From NCBI GenBank assembly GCA_027083915.1, contig JALWML010000225.1:1-5279 (forward strand): a stretch of 5,279 nucleotides of DNA, in the 5' to 3' direction. The position numbers and the translations under genes were made by a program. How positions within the stretch are numbered: position 1 is the first letter of the stretch; every line of letters begins with the position of its first letter. The notes under the pieces were generated by a model. The model was not told where the DNA came from and did no database searches. It was given only the letters and a program-made list of their open reading frames with translations. This stretch comes from Lysobacterales bacterium. GTDB taxonomy: Bacteria; Pseudomonadota; Gammaproteobacteria; Xanthomonadales; Marinicellaceae. Of this stretch, positions 1-5,279 are shown one piece after another.

Positions 1-584
1 CACATTATGGCAAAAAAAGCAGCTAAAAATTTACCTGTGCCAGCATAACCTTTATTGGCAAACCCTTTAGAAAGATAGCGCATTGGCCCTCCTGAAACAG
101 TGCCATCAGGATGAATGTCTCGGTATTTCACACCTAAAGTACACTCAACAAATTTAGAAGACATACCAATAAAACCAGCAACAATCATCCAAAATGTTGC
201 TCCTGGACCTCCAACGCTAACAGCTGTTGCAACACCTGCAATATTTCCTAATCCAACAGTTCCCGAAATTGCAGTAGTTAGAGCTTGAAAATGAGTAACT
301 TCTCCTGGTGCATTAGGTTCATTATAGACACCACGAATCAATTTGTAACCAATACCAAAAGAACGAACATTGATGAATTTGAAATAAAATGTAAAAAATG
401 TAGCTGCAATCATTAACCATAATACAATAAAAGGTACATTACTAATGATGGGGTACATAAAAACATTATCTATTGCTTTAGCTATTGGTGCCATGAAATT
501 ATCAATAGTTTTATCAAAGCTTTCCGCAAAACTAATAAAAGGTAGCAATAATAAAGTTATTGCTAAAAGAATTCGTTTACTCAT
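1..584 (-). CDS. AGCS-family Na+/alanine (or glycine) symporter, N-terminal part; 3' end beyond the window
   Basis: Inner-membrane carrier that takes up alanine or glycine together with Na+ (family knowledge). The 194 visible codons begin with a hydrophobic, signal-like stretch (MSKRILLAITLLLLPFISFA), then a short amphipathic segment and a membrane helix at about residues 48-68. The family core follows: GEVTHFQALTTAISGTVGLG at 94-113, NIAGVATAVSVGGPGATFWM at 114-133, and FVECTLGVKYRD with SGGPMRYLSKG up to about 174. These match the most conserved part of AGCS transporters, in the usual order and spacing. The start is the ATG at 584-582, the first Met of the open frame, with AGAGGG 10 nt upstream (595-600). 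The frame is uninterrupted to the left edge; members are usually about 450-550 residues, so more than half is missing. It has its own promoter and is probably not part of the upstream operon. Alanine versus glycine preference cannot be decided here. Confidence 0.95.
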   Translation of the reverse strand, partial: MSKRILLAITLLLLPFISFAESFDKTIDNFMAPIAKAIDNVFMYPIISNVPFIVLWLMIAATFFTFYFKFINVRSFGIGYKLIRGVYNEPNAPGEVTHFQALTTAISGTVGLGNIAGVATAVSVGGPGATFWMIVAGFIGMSSKFVECTLGVKYRDIHPDGTVSGGPMRYLSKGFANKGYAGTGKFLAAFFAIM

Positions 585-594
585 TGATGGTTCG

Positions 595-600
595 CCCTCT
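595..600 (-). promoter_or_regulatory. Ribosome binding site of the AGCS symporter
   Basis: AGAGGG on the minus strand lies 10 nt before the ATG at 584. The spacing is a little long but usable. It is the only purine-rich Shine-Dalgarno match in the leader and supports this start. Confidence 0.6.
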
Positions 601-621
601 GTTTATTTTTTATTGCGGATG

Positions 622-651
622 ATTGTACCTTATTTATGGGATAATTAACAA
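622..651 (-). promoter_or_regulatory. Predicted sigma-70-type promoter for the AGCS symporter
   Basis: Read on the minus strand, TTGTTA (651-646, four of six matches to TTGACA) is followed after 18 nt by TACAAT (627-622, five of six matches to TATAAT). Transcription would begin near 615, giving a leader of about 30 nt that contains the ribosome binding site. It sits just downstream of the possible terminator of the preceding operon, as expected for an independent unit. The surrounding DNA is AT-rich, so a chance match is possible. Confidence 0.5.
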
Positions 652-661
652 TTCAAAATAT

Positions 662-692
662 TGGGTTTATATATTTCTATCGATTAAACCCA
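662..692 (-). terminator. Possible weak intrinsic terminator at the end of the response regulator gene
   Basis: On the minus strand TGGGTTTA (692-685) and TAAACCCA (669-662) form a perfect 8-bp stem around a 15-nt loop, followed by an AT-rich run (ATATTTTGAATTGTT). The stem includes the TAA stop of the response regulator gene (669-667). The stem has only three G-C pairs, the loop is large and the T tract is interrupted, so termination would be inefficient and some readthrough into the symporter gene is possible. Confidence 0.35.
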
Positions 693-1305
693 TTTTAGAT
701 GCTTCCATTGTTGCCTCTGCGCGTGAATTGATATCCAGTTTCAGGTAAATATCTTTGACATAGCCATAACAGGTTGATTTTTTGATTTCGAGCAAATCAG
801 CTACCTGTGGTACTTTTATACCCTTCGCAATAAGAGTGAGTACTTCTTTTTCTCGATTGGTTAAGTTATTTTTTGGTTGCTGAGGATTAAAAAAATTAAG
901 GAGTTTATTGGCAATTGCAGGGGAAATAGGCAGCTGCCCATTTTCGATATCAATAAGCATTTGAGCTAAGTGTTCCTTATCCTGATCTTTTAAAATATAA
1001 CCACGCGCGCCTTTGCGCAATGCGCTAAAGACATGTTGGTCATCATCAAAAATAGTGGTCATAACAACCATGGTTGGCATTTTGTTTTGAGTTAAATAAT
1101 CAACCACTTCCAAACCACAGCCATCTGGCAAGCCAATATCAACTAAAGCCAAATCAAATAATTGAGACTTAACTTCATTCATAGCGGACTTTAAGTCCAA
1201 GGCTTTTGTTATGTTTGCATCAACATAGGCTAAATTCACAGACTGCTCAAGCCATTGCATTACTGGTGCTAAATCTTCAATAATTAGTATATTATTCATT
1301 GCCAT
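667..1305 (-). CDS. NarL/FixJ-type (LuxR-HTH) two-component response regulator
   Basis: Cytoplasmic DNA-binding regulator, phosphorylated by a partner kinase. The receiver domain covers residues 4-120: acidic pair E10-D11, phosphoacceptor D56 in LALVDIGLPDG, switch threonines T83/T84, and invariant K106 in GYILKD. A linker leads to a LuxR-type HTH at about 146-205, with LTNREKEVLTLIAKG (148-162), a helix at about 166-172 (QVADLLE), and the recognition helix STCYGYVKDIYLKL (177-190). The length of 212 residues is normal for the family. The kinase gene overlaps it by 14 nt, so the two are almost certainly partners and translationally coupled. Neither candidate start has a good Shine-Dalgarno site. 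The ATG at 1299 would give the more typical MNNILIIED N-terminus; the ATG at 1305 is the longer choice. The recognition helix departs from the usual TVxxH pattern (C179, Y182). A role in controlling this operon is inferred from position only. Confidence 0.93.
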   Translation of the reverse strand: MAMNNILIIEDLAPVMQWLEQSVNLAYVDANITKALDLKSAMNEVKSQLFDLALVDIGLPDGCGLEVVDYLTQNKMPTMVVMTTIFDDDQHVFSALRKGARGYILKDQDKEHLAQMLIDIENGQLPISPAIANKLLNFFNPQQPKNNLTNREKEVLTLIAKGIKVPQVADLLEIKKSTCYGYVKDIYLKLDINSRAEATMEASKMGLIDRNI

Positions 1306-2122
1306 AAGGATAAATCAACGTAAGTTTTGTGCCTTGTGTTGGTAATTGTTTCCAGTTTACCGTAGCATTTATAGAGTCTGCTCTTTTTTGAATTGTTTTT
1401 AATCCTTTTCCTGCTTTTTTATCTGTTTCAAACCCTTTACCATTATCTTCAAGTACCAGTGATAAATTTTTGTCATTAGATGATATGAATAAGCTGACCT
1501 TTGTTGCTTGAGCATGTTTGATTATATTGCTTGTTGCCTCTCGCATGATTCGTGATAAGACACTGGGAATATTGGCGGCCAACTTTTGTTTATTTGTTAT
1601 ATCAGAGTGATAAGTAAACTCAATAGCCAACGACCGAATTCGGGCCTGTATTTCTTGCGATATTTCTTCAGCCAGTTGTTGGTTGTTGCATTGAATATTC
1701 ATGGTTGAAGCAACTGCTTGGCGAATGTCACTCAATACTTCTTTGGCAAGGTTTTTGGTTTTATCTGATTCTGAACTGTAGATAAGCTCTAACAATTTTG
1801 CTCCAACATCATCATGTAAATTGGCATAGATTCTTGATCTTTCTTGTTCTTTTGCTTGCGTAATTATATGACTATGATCACTAGACTTGACTTGCTTCTG
1901 TTGTGCCAAAACTAAAAAAAGCAAAGCCAGCAGTGATAGAGTTAAAATTGGTGTCAGCTGAAAAGAAACAAACAAAGTTACTAGTTGTGCTACCAGCATG
2001 AGCACGGTTAAGATTATTATTGTCTTGGTAGTGGTTTTTTTGCTAACAATGATGAACAATAAAACAACTGTTATGATGATATTAATAAAAGCATTAATGT
2101 GTTGGTACAATTCTGCATTCAT
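1292..2122 (-). CDS. Membrane sensor histidine kinase, HisKA_3 / NarX-DesK class
   Basis: Inner-membrane kinase expected to autophosphorylate and pass phosphate to D56 of the regulator encoded just downstream. The N-terminus has three membrane helices (about residues 9-27, 33-52 and 56-73) with almost no extracytoplasmic loop, and the basic stretch SKKTTTK lies between the first two. There is no separate PAS, CACHE or HAMP domain. A cytoplasmic helix leads into the HisKA_3 dimerisation region, with phosphoacceptor His103 in ANLHDDVGAKLLE. The HATPase domain follows: N box REATSNIIKHA (194-204, N199), G1 box LEDNGKGFE (224-232) and GKGLKTIQKRA (238-248). All key catalytic residues are present. 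The start is the ATG at 2122. It lacks a clear Shine-Dalgarno site but overlaps as ATGA the stop of an open -1-frame extension of the upstream DUF4124 gene. The signal is unknown; the architecture fits intramembrane sensing, perhaps of the neighbouring transporter or the envelope (inference). Confidence 0.93.
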   Translation of the reverse strand: MNAELYQHINAFINIIITVVLLFIIVSKKTTTKTIIILTVLMLVAQLVTLFVSFQLTPILTLSLLALLFLVLAQQKQVKSSDHSHIITQAKEQERSRIYANLHDDVGAKLLELIYSSESDKTKNLAKEVLSDIRQAVASTMNIQCNNQQLAEEISQEIQARIRSLAIEFTYHSDITNKQKLAANIPSVLSRIMREATSNIIKHAQATKVSLFISSNDKNLSLVLEDNGKGFETDKKAGKGLKTIQKRADSINATVNWKQLPTQGTKLTLIYPYGNE

Positions 2123-2216
2123 CTTTTGTTTCTTAACCCGGCTCGTAATGCTTCTTCGGTTTTATACCTTAATTGTCTTGAGTTTTTTAGTACAGGCCGG
2201 GTTCTTACTTTTTTGA
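2119..2216 (-). other. Candidate -1 frameshift site and 29-codon C-terminal extension of the DUF4124 gene
   Basis: The DUF4124 frame ends TCA AAA AAG TAA. The run at 2214-2208 is the heptamer A AAA AAG in the X XXY YYZ phase, the same heptamer as the Escherichia coli dnaX frameshift site (established). After a -1 slip the frame continues from GTA at 2208 for 29 codons and ends at TGA 2121-2119, which overlaps the kinase ATG (2122-2120). The tail starts VRTRPVLKNSRQ and ends EEALRAGLRNKR, with seven Arg, three Lys and two Glu. An inverted repeat begins 4 nt after the heptamer. I see no AGGAG-type stimulator close upstream. A 29-codon open frame alone is not statistically striking, and three of its Arg codons are AGA. 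The same reading would result from one extra A in the run, so a homopolymer indel or sequencing error is equally possible. Confidence 0.35.
2135..2203 (-). repeat. 8-bp GC-rich inverted repeat between the DUF4124 and kinase genes
   Basis: On the minus strand AACCCGGC (2203-2196) can pair perfectly with GCCGGGTT (2142-2135), enclosing 53 nt. The arms are among the most GC-rich stretches of an AT-rich region. The 5' arm starts 4 nt after the A AAA AAG heptamer, and the 3' arm ends 12 nt before the kinase ATG. It could stimulate frameshifting, influence kinase translation or stability of the mRNA between exporter and regulator genes, or be chance. It lacks a following T tract in the direction of transcription and so is not a terminator for the operon. 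Confidence 0.4.
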
Positions 2217-2729
2217 TTGTTGTTTGACATAAAACCGAACCTTATTAGTGGTTTTTAAGACCTTTCTACTGTGCGCATTAATGAGTTGTGCATAAACGGT
2301 ATGTTCGCCTCTTTCAACATCTGCAATTAATTGAGTATTTGACTTTACACGACCATGCGGTTTTCCATCTAAAAAGAACTTAAGGCGGTATTTCCTAGGG
2401 ATTTTTTTTTCAAGATTAACACTTACCGTTACATTGCCACCTGTTCCCCAAATATTTTCATCAGGCTCAGGCTTTGAAATAGCAAGATTATCATAATTAA
2501 ACTCAGTGGTTTCCTTGTCTTTACTCAATCGTTTCCAGTTCTTGCGTGACTGAGTCTTAGTTGATTCAACCACAATAATCTTATCGGTTTTGACTTCTTG
2601 AGAACTGGTATCTGGTTTGACATCCGTATAATGTATGCTGCCATCTGCATCGGTATACTTATAGATTTTACCTGCATAAACAACCGCAGACAAACTGAGG
2701 CTCAACATAATTAAAATTGTTTTTTTCAT
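2205..2729 (-). CDS. Secreted DUF4124 domain protein of unknown function
   Basis: The N-terminus is a Sec signal peptide: KK, a hydrophobic core, then VYA with predicted cleavage after residue 19. The mature protein opens with the DUF4124 motif, KIYKYTDADGSIHYTDVKP (21-39), in which short strands carry aromatic and DG residues. A polar linker (about 40-92) leads to a C-terminal segment (93-170) that looks beta-rich, with NVTVSVNL, YRLKFFLDGKP and ADVERGEHTVYAQLI; such DG-turn and GEHT patterns are usual at the C-terminus of these proteins. Function is not known for the family; a periplasmic location is expected. The ATG lies 1 nt after the permease stop (TGATATG) and has no obvious Shine-Dalgarno site, so translation is probably coupled to the permease. 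The zero-frame protein ends QQSKK at a TAA inside a possible -1 slippage context; with the slip the product would be 203 rather than 174 residues. Confidence 0.88.
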   Translation of the reverse strand: MKKTILIMLSLSLSAVVYAGKIYKYTDADGSIHYTDVKPDTSSQEVKTDKIIVVESTKTQSRKNWKRLSKDKETTEFNYDNLAISKPEPDENIWGTGGNVTVSVNLEKKIPRKYRLKFFLDGKPHGRVKSNTQLIADVERGEHTVYAQLINAHSRKVLKTTNKVRFYVKQQSKK

Positions 2730-2730
2730 A

Positions 2731-3912
2731 TCAATCAGAAAATAATAAACTTTCTCTGTTATACAGTTTTATTGCCAAAAGTGCAAGTAACAAACCGACA
2801 AATAGCGAACCAATAGCAACCGCTATAAACCAAATCATACTAACAGGTTCCCCTCTTAGTATTTGATTAATGGCAAGATTTTGCCCAAGTATTGGTACAA
2901 ACATCATCCACAATTTTTCTTTGACCGGAACCATCATCAATATAATACTTGGAATCATAGGAATAAATATCAACAAACTCATATAGGTTTGGGCTTCTTT
3001 AAAAGACTTACTAAATGTGGCTATAATAGTTTGCAAAGAAGCTGCCATTATGGATAAAGGAGCGAGTAAAAGAGCGAAGAGCATTATATCTTTAACACCA
3101 AAATTAAAACTAATGCCCATGCTTTCAAATGGCATAAAAGGTAAAGCAAATTTAAAGGTTAATAAAGTGGCAAACATAGTAACAATACCAAAAGTGATTG
3201 TAGCTAATAGTTTACCCACTAATAAATTTGATCGTTTTATCGGGTTAAGCAATAAAGATTCCAGTGAATTGCGCTCTTTTTCTCCAGCCATGGTATCTAT
3301 GGCAAGATACATACTGCCCATAAACAAACCCATAATCAGAAAATAAGGCAAAAATGCCAAAGCTTTTGCTCCTTTTGATTCTGCAGTTGATACGTCATGA
3401 TCTTCAATGGTAACAGCTTGTAATAATGATGGACTTATACCACGTAATTGTAACCTTATCATACCTATGGATCTTGAATAACCTTTGATTAAGGATTTAA
3501 TTCTTTCTTGGGTTATATTTGTAGCTCCTTTAGCTGTCGCATCGTAATAAAGTTGAATAGCTGCTGGTTGACCAGATTCAAACTTTTCGGCAAAATCAGA
3601 TGGGATAACTAAAATAGCCTCCTTATCCTTATCCAGTATGGCTTTTTTTGCATCTCCTGAAAAAGGAACAACTTTTGCTCCTTGAGATTTCACAAAAGTA
3701 ATAAAGCCCTTGGCATTATCGATACCATTGACATGCAGTTCTAACTGTTTTTCCGCCTTATCCTTCATCATGCCACTGACCGCATTCATCATAACAACCA
3801 ACAAGACAGGACCAAAAACTGCACCCATGAATATTGAAGACATGACGGTTTTCTTATCGCGCAGATTATCCTTAATCTCTTTGAACATAACGGTTAAAAT
3901 TTGCTTATTCAT
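2731..3912 (-). CDS. natB: ABC-2 type permease, NatB-like (putative Na+ or other export)
   Basis: Membrane subunit of an ABC exporter, pairing with the ATPase encoded directly upstream. Of 393 residues, a first helix lies at about 25-44. A large extracytoplasmic domain follows (about 50-180), with ILVIPSDFAEKFESG at 99-113. A C-terminal membrane block comes next, with helices at about 184-206, 232-254, 274-298, 310-329 and 357-383. The cytoplasmic stretch DTMAGEKERNSLESLLLNPI (206-225), followed by GKL at 233-235, is characteristic of NatB-like ABC-2 permeases. I chose the ATG at 3912 rather than the in-frame GTG at 3924 because GGAGAAGG (3922-3915) is a strong Shine-Dalgarno site for it; it then overlaps the ATPase gene by 8 nt. 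The symbol is by resemblance to Bacillus NatAB; Na+ specificity is not proven by sequence, and drug, peptide or lipid export is possible. Confidence 0.88.
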   Translation of the reverse strand: MNKQILTVMFKEIKDNLRDKKTVMSSIFMGAVFGPVLLVVMMNAVSGMMKDKAEKQLELHVNGIDNAKGFITFVKSQGAKVVPFSGDAKKAILDKDKEAILVIPSDFAEKFESGQPAAIQLYYDATAKGATNITQERIKSLIKGYSRSIGMIRLQLRGISPSLLQAVTIEDHDVSTAESKGAKALAFLPYFLIMGLFMGSMYLAIDTMAGEKERNSLESLLLNPIKRSNLLVGKLLATITFGIVTMFATLLTFKFALPFMPFESMGISFNFGVKDIMLFALLLAPLSIMAASLQTIIATFSKSFKEAQTYMSLLIFIPMIPSIILMMVPVKEKLWMMFVPILGQNLAINQILRGEPVSMIWFIAVAIGSLFVGLLLALLAIKLYNRESLLFSD

Positions 3913-4636
3913 GACCTTCTCCACCGGTTACAATATGCACAAATGCATCTTCTAAATTTTGAGTTTGAGTTAAATCCATGAGTGATTCTTCTGTTCCTTT
4001 AGCAGCAATCGTACCATCATTGACGATTAAGATTTCATCACTGACAGCTGCGACTTCTTGCATGACATGAGAAGAAAACAAAATACATTTTCCACGCTGT
4101 TTTTCCTGTGCTAAAAACCGTCTAACTCCGCGTGTACTCATAACATCTAAGCCATTAGTTGGCTCATCAAGAATAATATTTTGTGGGTCATGAACTAATG
4201 CTCGAGCAATAGCAACTTTGACGCGTTGCCCCTGAGAAAAGCCATCTGTTTTACGATCGATAAACTCCTGCATACGTAAATCTTCCACCAAAGAATCTGT
4301 ACGTTTTCTTATTGCTGCATCACTCATTCCATGTAATTTGCCAAAATATTCAATATTTTCTCGTGCAGTTAAGCGCTTATACAATCCACGTGTATCGGGC
4401 AAAACACCCAAAAGTTTGCGTGCTTTTTCCGGGTCTTTTTTGGGATTGATACCATCAATTAATATCTCTCCTGTTTGCGGGGTAATTAATGCATAAATCA
4501 TTCGCAAAGTAGTGGTTTTACCCGCACCATTTGCACCCAGCAGCGCAGTAATTTGATGATCTGGTGCCGTAAAAGTAATTTCTCTTACGGCTTTGACTTC
4601 GCCAAAACTCTTGCTTACTGTTTTTACTTCTATCAT
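3905..4636 (-). CDS. natA: ABC transporter ATP-binding protein, NatA-like
   Basis: Cytoplasmic ATPase that drives the NatB-like permease. All core ABC motifs are present and ordered: Walker A GANGAGKT (34-41), signature FSQGQ (133-137), Walker B IILDEP (154-159) with catalytic E158, D-loop GLD (162-164), and H-loop H190 in FSSHV. The stretch GVLPDTRGLYKRLTARENIE (77-96) is typical of NatA-type proteins; the usual Q-loop glutamine position appears to be D81. The length of 243 residues is normal for a single-domain exporter ATPase. Its ATG overlaps the stop of the upstream hydrolase as ATGA, and its 3' end overlaps the permease start by 8 nt, so all three genes are probably cotranslated. The symbol is assigned by resemblance; the exported substrate could be Na+ (as in Bacillus NatAB) or something else. 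Confidence 0.92.
   Translation of the reverse strand: MIEVKTVSKSFGEVKAVREITFTAPDHQITALLGANGAGKTTTLRMIYALITPQTGEILIDGINPKKDPEKARKLLGVLPDTRGLYKRLTARENIEYFGKLHGMSDAAIRKRTDSLVEDLRMQEFIDRKTDGFSQGQRVKVAIARALVHDPQNIILDEPTNGLDVMSTRGVRRFLAQEKQRGKCILFSSHVMQEVAAVSDEILIVNDGTIAAKGTEESLMDLTQTQNLEDAFVHIVTGGEGHE
3915..3922 (-). promoter_or_regulatory. Strong Shine-Dalgarno site that fixes the NatB-like start
   Basis: GGAGAAGG on the minus strand, inside the end of the ATPase gene, lies just upstream of the ATG at 3912. It overlaps the alternative GTG at 3924, which makes that upstream start unlikely. Confidence 0.7.
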
Positions 4637-5279
4637 TGTTTTGGCCCCATCATGTTAATAAAAAACGGTTCATAATTAAAGTCGTTCAAACACTCTGTTT
4701 CTAATTCTTCATCTGGTTTGTCGATAAATTGTGTGATGATTTTAGGCATGCATCCTTGTGGAAATACATTATGCCCTTGCCCTTTGGCAATAAGGTGTTG
4801 CGAATGCGATAAGGTTTTCATGGTTAATTCGGCAAATTCTGGCGGAGTCACAGGATCAAGTTCTCCTGACAACAATAATACAGGCAAATCTGAAACAACA
4901 GGGTCTTTAAAACTGGCATCTGCATTAATGTGTGGCCACACATCACAACTTTTTTGAGTCTTGGCTAAAAAATCTTTTCCAAAAATATTATTATTACTAG
5001 CGGACTTAATAGTATAAAAAGGCACATCTTCACCGCAAACAATTGAGAGTTCAACATTGCTCATACCCTCTTGAAGGAGTTTTGCAATGGTATTTGCTTG
5101 CGCAGCTAATGTTTCATAATGACCGTGATTAGCTTTTGAAATCATTAAAGGTAAAAGTGCCATTGTTTTTGCAGAATATGAAAACATACGAATGGCAATA
5201 GCTAAAGCCTCTTTTGTTAAGGTAACATCTTCATAATCACCTGTCACATAATTTTGCAACTTAATAACGGGCTTTTGTG
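4633..5279 (-). CDS. Secreted alpha/beta hydrolase, tricorn-aminopeptidase/prolyl-iminopeptidase-like, C-terminal part
   Basis: The frame is open to the right edge, so the start and the nucleophile serine lie outside; 214 codons are seen (from 5277). The visible part covers the end of the lid and the C-terminal half of the fold. DLPVLLLSGELDPVTPPEFA contains the catalytic Asp (codon 4857-4855), and the catalytic His is in KGQGHNVFPQGCMPK (codon 4773-4771). The stretches LSIVCGEDVPF and KSCDVWP and the final GCMP are typical of TAP-like hydrolases. Four cysteines (SIVCG, KSCD, QGCM, TECL) could form disulfides, which fits a periplasmic or secreted enzyme; the signal peptide would be outside the window. 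It probably hydrolyses peptides or small esters; the exact substrate is unknown. It overlaps the ATPase gene by 4 nt (ATGA), suggesting a shared function with the exporter. An in-frame TTG at 5259 is not a believable start because the family sequence continues upstream of it. Confidence 0.88.
   Translation of the reverse strand, partial: QKPVIKLQNYVTGDYEDVTLTKEALAIAIRMFSYSAKTMALLPLMISKANHGHYETLAAQANTIAKLLQEGMSNVELSIVCGEDVPFYTIKSASNNNIFGKDFLAKTQKSCDVWPHINADASFKDPVVSDLPVLLLSGELDPVTPPEFAELTMKTLSHSQHLIAKGQGHNVFPQGCMPKIITQFIDKPDEELETECLNDFNYEPFFINMMGPKQ

Noticed and set aside
445..648. Plus-strand open frame of 67 codons over the symporter start and promoter
   Set aside because: It is opposite the conserved symporter N-terminus, and no start signal or homology is visible.
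2161..2166. TATAAA on the minus strand upstream of the kinase as a promoter -10 element
   Set aside because: No acceptable -35 hexamer is found at 16-18 nt spacing, and such a match is expected by chance in AT-rich DNA; an internal promoter is possible but unsupported.
2135..2214. Inverted repeat followed by a T run read on the plus strand as an intrinsic terminator
   Set aside because: The 53-nt loop is too large, the T run is separated from the stem by CTTAC, and there is no plus-strand gene to terminate.
1998..2216. Plus-strand open frame of 72 codons across the kinase N-terminus and the gap
   Set aside because: It is hydrophobic because it lies antisense to the kinase membrane helices, has no ribosome binding site or recognisable domain, and crosses a well-supported minus-strand gene.
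3017..3346. Plus-strand open frame of 109 codons inside the permease gene
   Set aside because: It lies entirely antisense to the conserved permease region and encodes no recognisable domain.
3910..3924. GTG at 3924 as the permease start
   Set aside because: The strong GGAGAAGG site lies inside that reading and is well placed for the ATG at 3912.
4718..4957. Plus-strand open frame of 79 codons opposite the hydrolase
   Set aside because: It lies antisense to the catalytic Asp/His region of a recognisable hydrolase; no independent coding evidence.
5257..5259. TTG at 5259 as the hydrolase start
   Set aside because: The frame stays open to the window edge, and the part needed for the nucleophile serine must lie upstream, so this is an internal leucine codon.

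Overview
The window looks like chromosome of an AT-rich (well under 50% GC by eye) gammaproteobacterium, probably marine or otherwise sodium-dependent. Three things suggest this: a DUF4124 secreted protein of the kind common in Gammaproteobacteria, a tricorn-aminopeptidase-like secreted hydrolase, and an AGCS-type Na+/amino-acid symporter. I cannot name the genus. Every convincing gene is on the minus strand, so the window is described here from its right edge (5' side of the transcripts) to its left.

A tight six-gene run fills 5279 down to 667. In transcription order it holds: a 5'-truncated secreted alpha/beta hydrolase; an ABC ATPase and an ABC-2 permease of the NatA/NatB type; a small secreted DUF4124 protein; a three-helix membrane histidine kinase of the HisKA_3 class; and a NarL/LuxR-type response regulator. 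Most junctions are overlaps (4 nt, 8 nt, 14 nt) or a 1-nt gap, which points to one transcript with translational coupling. The only real gap is about 80 nt between the DUF4124 gene and the kinase. The layout suggests that the two-component pair senses something at the membrane and controls the exporter operon it sits in, but that is inference. A weak hairpin spanning the response regulator stop codon may end the transcript.

The left end (1-584) holds the first 194 codons of an AGCS-family Na+/alanine-or-glycine symporter. It has its own plausible sigma-70-type promoter and Shine-Dalgarno site in the short gap at 585-666.

The most interesting spot is the DUF4124-to-kinase junction (2119-2216). 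The DUF4124 gene ends in the slippery heptamer A AAA AAG, in the correct phase, directly followed by its TAA stop. The -1 frame then stays open for 29 codons and ends in a TGA that overlaps the kinase ATG as ATGA. An 8-bp GC-rich inverted repeat starts 4 nt after the heptamer. Together these suggest -1 recoding, slippage on the A run, or a recent one-base homopolymer deletion (or sequencing error) that separated a longer C-terminus. Otherwise the window is an ordinary export/regulation operon; I see no mobile elements, CRISPR arrays, tRNAs or rRNAs.
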